Shown: positions 12,690 to 15,766 of the stretch, in pieces
Position numbering within the stretch: the stretch's first letter is position 1
Layout of the letters: every line of letters starts with the position of its first letter
NCBI GenBank assembly: GCA_035352715.1
Contig: DAOPYE010000063.1
Span: 1-15,766, forward strand
Length of the DNA: 15,766 nucleotides
Source: DAOPYE01 sp035352715
GTDB lineage: Bacteria > Acidobacteriota > Holophagae > Holophagales > Holophagaceae
Reading direction: 5' to 3'
Notes under the pieces: model-generated
What the model saw: only the letters and a program-made list of their open reading frames with translations
What the model was told of the DNA's origin: nothing
The model's database searches: none
Made by a program: the position numbers and the translations under genes

Positions 12690-15419
12690 TTAGCGCTTGA
12701 ACGTGGTGGTGAGCTTCAGATCCGCGGAGGATTCGCCCGCCGAAAGGGTCCACTCGCCGGAAGGCGTCGTGTAGGCCTTCTTCTCCACATCCCAGCGGCG
12801 CAGCGCGATGGCGGGGACGTTGATCGACACCGTGCGCTTTTCGCCAGCCTTGAGATGCACGCGGGTGAATCCGCACAGGGCGCGGATCTCCTGGGGCTTG
12901 GACGCCGCCGGGGGCACCGCATACAACTGCACCACATCGTCGCCCTCGACCTTGCCGGTGTTGGCGACATCGACCTTCACCGTCAGGCCGCCATCCCGTT
13001 CGGGCGCAACCTGCAGATGGGCGTAATGGAAGGTCGTGTAGCTCAGGCCGTGTCCGAAGGCGTAGAGAGGACGGCCGTTGAAGTATCGGTACGTGCGGTT
13101 CTTCATCGAGTAGTCGTTGAAGTCCGGCAGATCGGCCGTGGACCGGTAGAAGGTGACGGGCAGATGGCCGGAAGGATTGATCACGCCAAAGAGGGCTTCG
13201 GCCACCGCGCGGCCGCCCTGCTGACCGGGATACCAGGCCTGCAGGATCGCGGGCAGGTGTTCGTCTTCCCAGGGCAGCGCCATGGCCGAGCCGCTGCAGT
13301 TGACCATCACGACAGGCTTGCCCGTGGCGTGCAGCGCGCGGACCAGATCCTCCTGCTCCTGCGGCAGCTCGATGGAATCGCGGTCGAAGCCTTCGCCTTC
13401 CTGGGCGGCCGTGATGCCGCCCGCATAAATGATCACATCCGCCGAAGCAGCCAGATGCAGGGCCTCGGCCTTCAGCTCAGCGACGGGGCGCTTGGTGGTG
13501 TTGTCCTGGCCGCTCCAGGGGGCGCTACCGGGCTTGGTGGTGGTGGGGCTGCCCAGGGCGAAGCTCACCTTGATATCGGAACCCGCGATGCGGCGGATGC
13601 CATCCAGGATGGAGATGGGCTGCGAGGAGGAGCCGTGGTAGTTGCCCTCCAGCATGGACTTCGAATCGCCGTTGGGACCGATGACGGCGATCTGCTTCAC
13701 CTTGTCGCGATCAAGGGGCAGCACGCCGGTGTTCTTCAGCAGCACCAGGGACTGGCGGGCCAGATCCAGCGCCACCTGGCTGTGGGCGGGAATATCGTTG
13801 TCCTTCAGCGTGTAATGCGAGAAGGGCACCTTGTCCGCGGGATCGAAGAGTCCCAGGCGGAAGCGCGTCCACAGCGTGCGATACAGCGCTTCGTCGATCT
13901 CCTTCTCGGTGACCATGCGTTCCTGCACGGCGCGCACCAGGGCGTTGTAGTCGCCGCCGCAGCAGAGGTTGCACCCGGCCTTCACGGCCGCGGCCGCGGC
14001 CTGTTCGGGCGTCTCCACGTAGTGATGCTGCTTCTCGGCGTAGATATCGCGGATGGCGTCGCAGTCGGATACGACATATCCATCGAAGCCCCACTTGTTG
14101 CGCAGCAGATCCGTCAGTAGGAAATGGTTCGCGCTGGCGGGCACGCCGTTCACCGCGTTGTAGGCGCTCATCACGCCCGCGACGTTGCCTTCGCGCACCA
14201 GGCGCTCGAACTGGGGCAGGTAGGTGTCGTAGAGATCCCGGTCGGAAATCTTGGCGTCAAAGCGGTGGCGATCGGGTTCGGGGCCGCTGTGGACCGCGTA
14301 GTGCTTGGCGCAGGCCATGGCGAGCATGTAGTTCGGATCATCGCCCTGGATGCCTTTGACGAACTGGATGCCGATCTCGGAGGTGAGGAAGGGATCTTCG
14401 CCGTAGGATTCCTGGCCCCGGCCCCAGCGGGGATCGCGGAAGATGTTCACGTTGGGCGTCCAGTAGGTGAGCCCCGCCCACCACTTGGAGTCGCCGTTGT
14501 TGCGGTTGGCGTAGTCGTTGAACTTGGCGCGGCCCTCGACGCCGATGACGTTGCCTTCCTGCTTGAACAGGCCCGGATTCCACGACGCCGCGGCGCCCAC
14601 GGGCTCGGGGAAGACGGTGGCGAAGCCGTTGTTGGCCACGCCGTGCAGCGCCTCGTTCCAGTAGTCGAAGGCGGGCAGGCCCAGGCGGGAAATGGCGGGA
14701 GCGGCGTTCTTGAGCTGCGCCACCTTTTCCGCCAGCGACATGCGGCGGATCAGATCCGTCGCGCGGGCGCGGAGCGGCTTGGAGGGATCACGCCAGATCA
14801 TGGGCTCGTTCACCACCGGAGGAATCGTGGCGGCTGCCGAGAACTCGTCGGCCAGCTCGTTGGCCGCGATAGAGATCACCTCGGCCCCGCTGGCGTCCTT
14901 GATCCGGATGCGATTGAACTTCGCCCGTCCCTTGCTGGCGGAGAAGGTCAGGCGCATGGGGCCGCGCAGCGCGTCATCGGGCTTTTCCACAAAGCCCGTG
15001 ATGGTGGCGATCTTGTTGGCACCCCCGGCCGCCTTGAACAGATCGAAGTCCTTCGCCAGCACGTCATCGCCAGCGGTCACGCTGAACACGCGCTCGCCCG
15101 CTGCGGTCGCCGTGGTCTCCGCCGCGATGATCTCGATGGCGTATCGGCCTGCGGGCAGATTGGCGATGGTGACGGTGAACTTCAGGCCCGTGACGTTTTC
15201 CACATAGGCGCTTGCATCGTTGGCGGCACCCTTGATGAACATCGGAGGCGGTTCCTTGCGGTGCGTGAACTCGCCGCTGACCGTCACCTTGCCGCCGCAG
15301 CTCTTGCAGGTCTCGTCGGCGCCGAACAGCATCGAGCCAGACACCAGAGAGGTGGACAGCATCGAACCCGCCAGCAATGGGCGTCCAATGCGAGAAAAGA
15401 TCGTTCGGGAAGGTGTCAT
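12690..15419 (-). CDS. GH3 glycosidase (beta-xylosidase/beta-glucosidase type) with N-terminal malectin-like domain
   Basis: This protein has 909 residues. A signal peptide (to LFGA, about residue 34) is followed by a CKSCGG CxxC motif (C38, C41) and a beta-rich domain at about 45-185 whose GERVFSV...AKDFDLFKAAGG pattern resembles malectin/CBM-like carbohydrate-binding modules. The GH3 N-domain runs from about 212: YWNEALHGVA, KHYAVHSGPEPDRH and GYVVSDCDAI with nucleophile D452. The C-domain holds the probable acid/base E674 in QEGEGFDR, then YAFGHGLSYT and a fibronectin-III-like domain (about 790-895). SDCD and EALHG are typical of the subfamily of plant, fungal and bacterial beta-xylosidases and alpha-L-arabinofuranosidases, so a pentose substrate is likely; a glucosidase is possible. 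ATG 15419 is chosen for its GGAG five bases upstream and the signal peptide; the frame stays open 40 codons further upstream without these features. Confidence 0.94.
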   Translation of the reverse strand: MTPSRTIFSRIGRPLLAGSMLSTSLVSGSMLFGADETCKSCGGKVTVSGEFTHRKEPPPMFIKGAANDASAYVENVTGLKFTVTIANLPAGRYAIEIIAAETTATAAGERVFSVTAGDDVLAKDFDLFKAAGGANKIATITGFVEKPDDALRGPMRLTFSASKGRAKFNRIRIKDASGAEVISIAANELADEFSAAATIPPVVNEPMIWRDPSKPLRARATDLIRRMSLAEKVAQLKNAAPAISRLGLPAFDYWNEALHGVANNGFATVFPEPVGAAASWNPGLFKQEGNVIGVEGRAKFNDYANRNNGDSKWWAGLTYWTPNVNIFRDPRWGRGQESYGEDPFLTSEIGIQFVKGIQGDDPNYMLAMACAKHYAVHSGPEPDRHRFDAKISDRDLYDTYLPQFERLVREGNVAGVMSAYNAVNGVPASANHFLLTDLLRNKWGFDGYVVSDCDAIRDIYAEKQHHYVETPEQAAAAAVKAGCNLCCGGDYNALVRAVQERMVTEKEIDEALYRTLWTRFRLGLFDPADKVPFSHYTLKDNDIPAHSQVALDLARQSLVLLKNTGVLPLDRDKVKQIAVIGPNGDSKSMLEGNYHGSSSQPISILDGIRRIAGSDIKVSFALGSPTTTKPGSAPWSGQDNTTKRPVAELKAEALHLAASADVIIYAGGITAAQEGEGFDRDSIELPQEQEDLVRALHATGKPVVMVNCSGSAMALPWEDEHLPAILQAWYPGQQGGRAVAEALFGVINPSGHLPVTFYRSTADLPDFNDYSMKNRTYRYFNGRPLYAFGHGLSYTTFHYAHLQVAPERDGGLTVKVDVANTGKVEGDDVVQLYAVPPAASKPQEIRALCGFTRVHLKAGEKRTVSINVPAIALRRWDVEKKAYTTPSGEWTLSAGESSADLKLTTTFKR

Positions 15420-15443
15420 GGAGGCTCCAAGATTACAGGTCGA

Positions 15444-15453
15444 CGTATATACG
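15444..15453. promoter_or_regulatory. Palindrome CGTATATACG upstream of the GH3 gene
   Basis: A perfect 10-bp palindrome lies 25 bases before the GH3 start codon, in a 162-bp gap. Read on the - strand it contains TATATA, a possible -10, but no proper -35 is found. It could be an operator for a local sugar-responsive regulator; none is encoded in the window. Confidence 0.3.
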
Positions 15454-15581
15454 ACCATTCTCGCGCGAAAGGGTTGAAGGGTGGAGGCCCATCTTCGAGG
15501 GGCGCCTCCCCGGTAAAAGCCCGTATTCGAAGGGTTCACACGCCCACGACGGACACCACGACCAGGGCCTTCACAGATCCA

Positions 15582-15766
15582 TCAACGCTCGATCAGCACC
15601 CCTCTGGAATAGGGCTGAAGCTGGATCACGAAGCGCCGGATCTCGATATTCATGTCTCGCGAGGCATACACATCCACCCAAACCTGCGCTTTGTCCTTCA
15701 ATTCTGGGGGTATGGGCATGGCGTGATGCCGCGTCGTCACCGGTGTAAAGACGCTCCACGTCTTCC
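15582..15766 (-). CDS. C-terminal end of an unrecognised protein (start beyond window)
   Basis: Reading inward from the right edge in the frame with codons starting at 15764, 60 sense codons run to a TGA at 15584-15582. The peptide includes KTWSVFTPV, PIPPELKDKAQVWVDVYASR and RRFVIQLQPYSRGVLIER and has ordinary protein composition. The two competing - strand frames read either into early stops or into Arg/His/Ala-rich, shadow-like sequence. I do not recognise the family. It ends 162 bp upstream of GH3 on the same strand, so it may be the preceding gene of the same carbohydrate operon or belong to a separate unit. Confidence 0.6.
   Translation of the reverse strand, partial: KTWSVFTPVTTRHHAMPIPPELKDKAQVWVDVYASRDMNIEIRRFVIQLQPYSRGVLIER

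Noticed and set aside
11337..14120. A 927-codon open frame on the + strand opposite the GH97 and GH3 genes
   Set aside because: It lies antisense to two well-recognised glycosidases, and its translation is rich in Gly, Ala, Arg, His and Gln with no family motif. GC-rich coding strands often leave such open antisense frames.
15420..15539. 40-codon N-terminal extension of GH3
   Set aside because: It would place the signal peptide internally and has no ribosome site, whereas ATG 15419 has GGAG at a good distance.

Overview
The window is about 15.8 kb of GC-rich bacterial chromosome with tightly packed genes. Short gaps, many secreted proteins, outer-membrane barrels and a lipoprotein indicate a Gram-negative (diderm) host. 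The gene mix (GH97 and GH3 glycosidases, a patatin-POTRA-barrel protein, core housekeeping genes) would fit Acidobacteriota such as the Holophagae. That placement is inference from style, not from a marker gene. I see no rRNA, tRNA, CRISPR array, insertion sequence or integrase. No stretch over 300 bp lacks a gene.

Left part (1-2781, all +): the 3' part of ferrochelatase (hemH); then a tight cluster of queD (6-carboxytetrahydropterin synthase), a small LEA14-like lipoprotein and a HAD-family hydrolase, with overlaps or gaps of only a few bases; then frr (ribosome recycling factor). A strong hairpin at 2813-2850 ends this block and separates it from the convergent rseP.

Centre (2859-9937): rseP, a site-2 intramembrane protease (-), is divergent from a 910-residue patatin-like phospholipase with a C-terminal POTRA and beta-barrel module (type Vd, PlpD-like, +). 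That gene converges on smpB (-) with one base between stop codons. smpB is divergent from a 624-residue Slt-type soluble lytic transglycosylase (+). A small outer-membrane beta-barrel protein (+) follows. The common theme is envelope maintenance: membrane proteolysis, peptidoglycan turnover, outer-membrane proteins and lipid hydrolysis, mixed with translation rescue and recycling (frr, smpB).

A short secreted orphan protein (9994-10551, +) has visibly lower GC than its neighbours and may be a transferred gene. A 15-bp hairpin at 10613-10648 separates it from the next block.

Right part (10680-15766, all -): a carbohydrate-degradation operon. In transcription order it has the C-terminal end of an unrecognised gene at the window edge, a GH3 glycosidase of the beta-xylosidase-like subfamily with an N-terminal malectin-like domain, and a GH97 glycosidase whose motifs suggest a retaining alpha-galactosidase type. 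Both enzymes carry export signals and are 18 bp apart, so they probably act together on plant-type oligosaccharides or hemicellulose side chains in the periplasm or outside the cell.

I found no convincing wholly new system. The points most worth a second look are the low-GC secreted orphan, the two-enzyme glycosidase operon with its CxxC and malectin-like N-terminus, the large type Vd phospholipase, and an identical TACACT-6 nt-ATG arrangement at smpB and the phospholipase gene that suggests leaderless transcripts.
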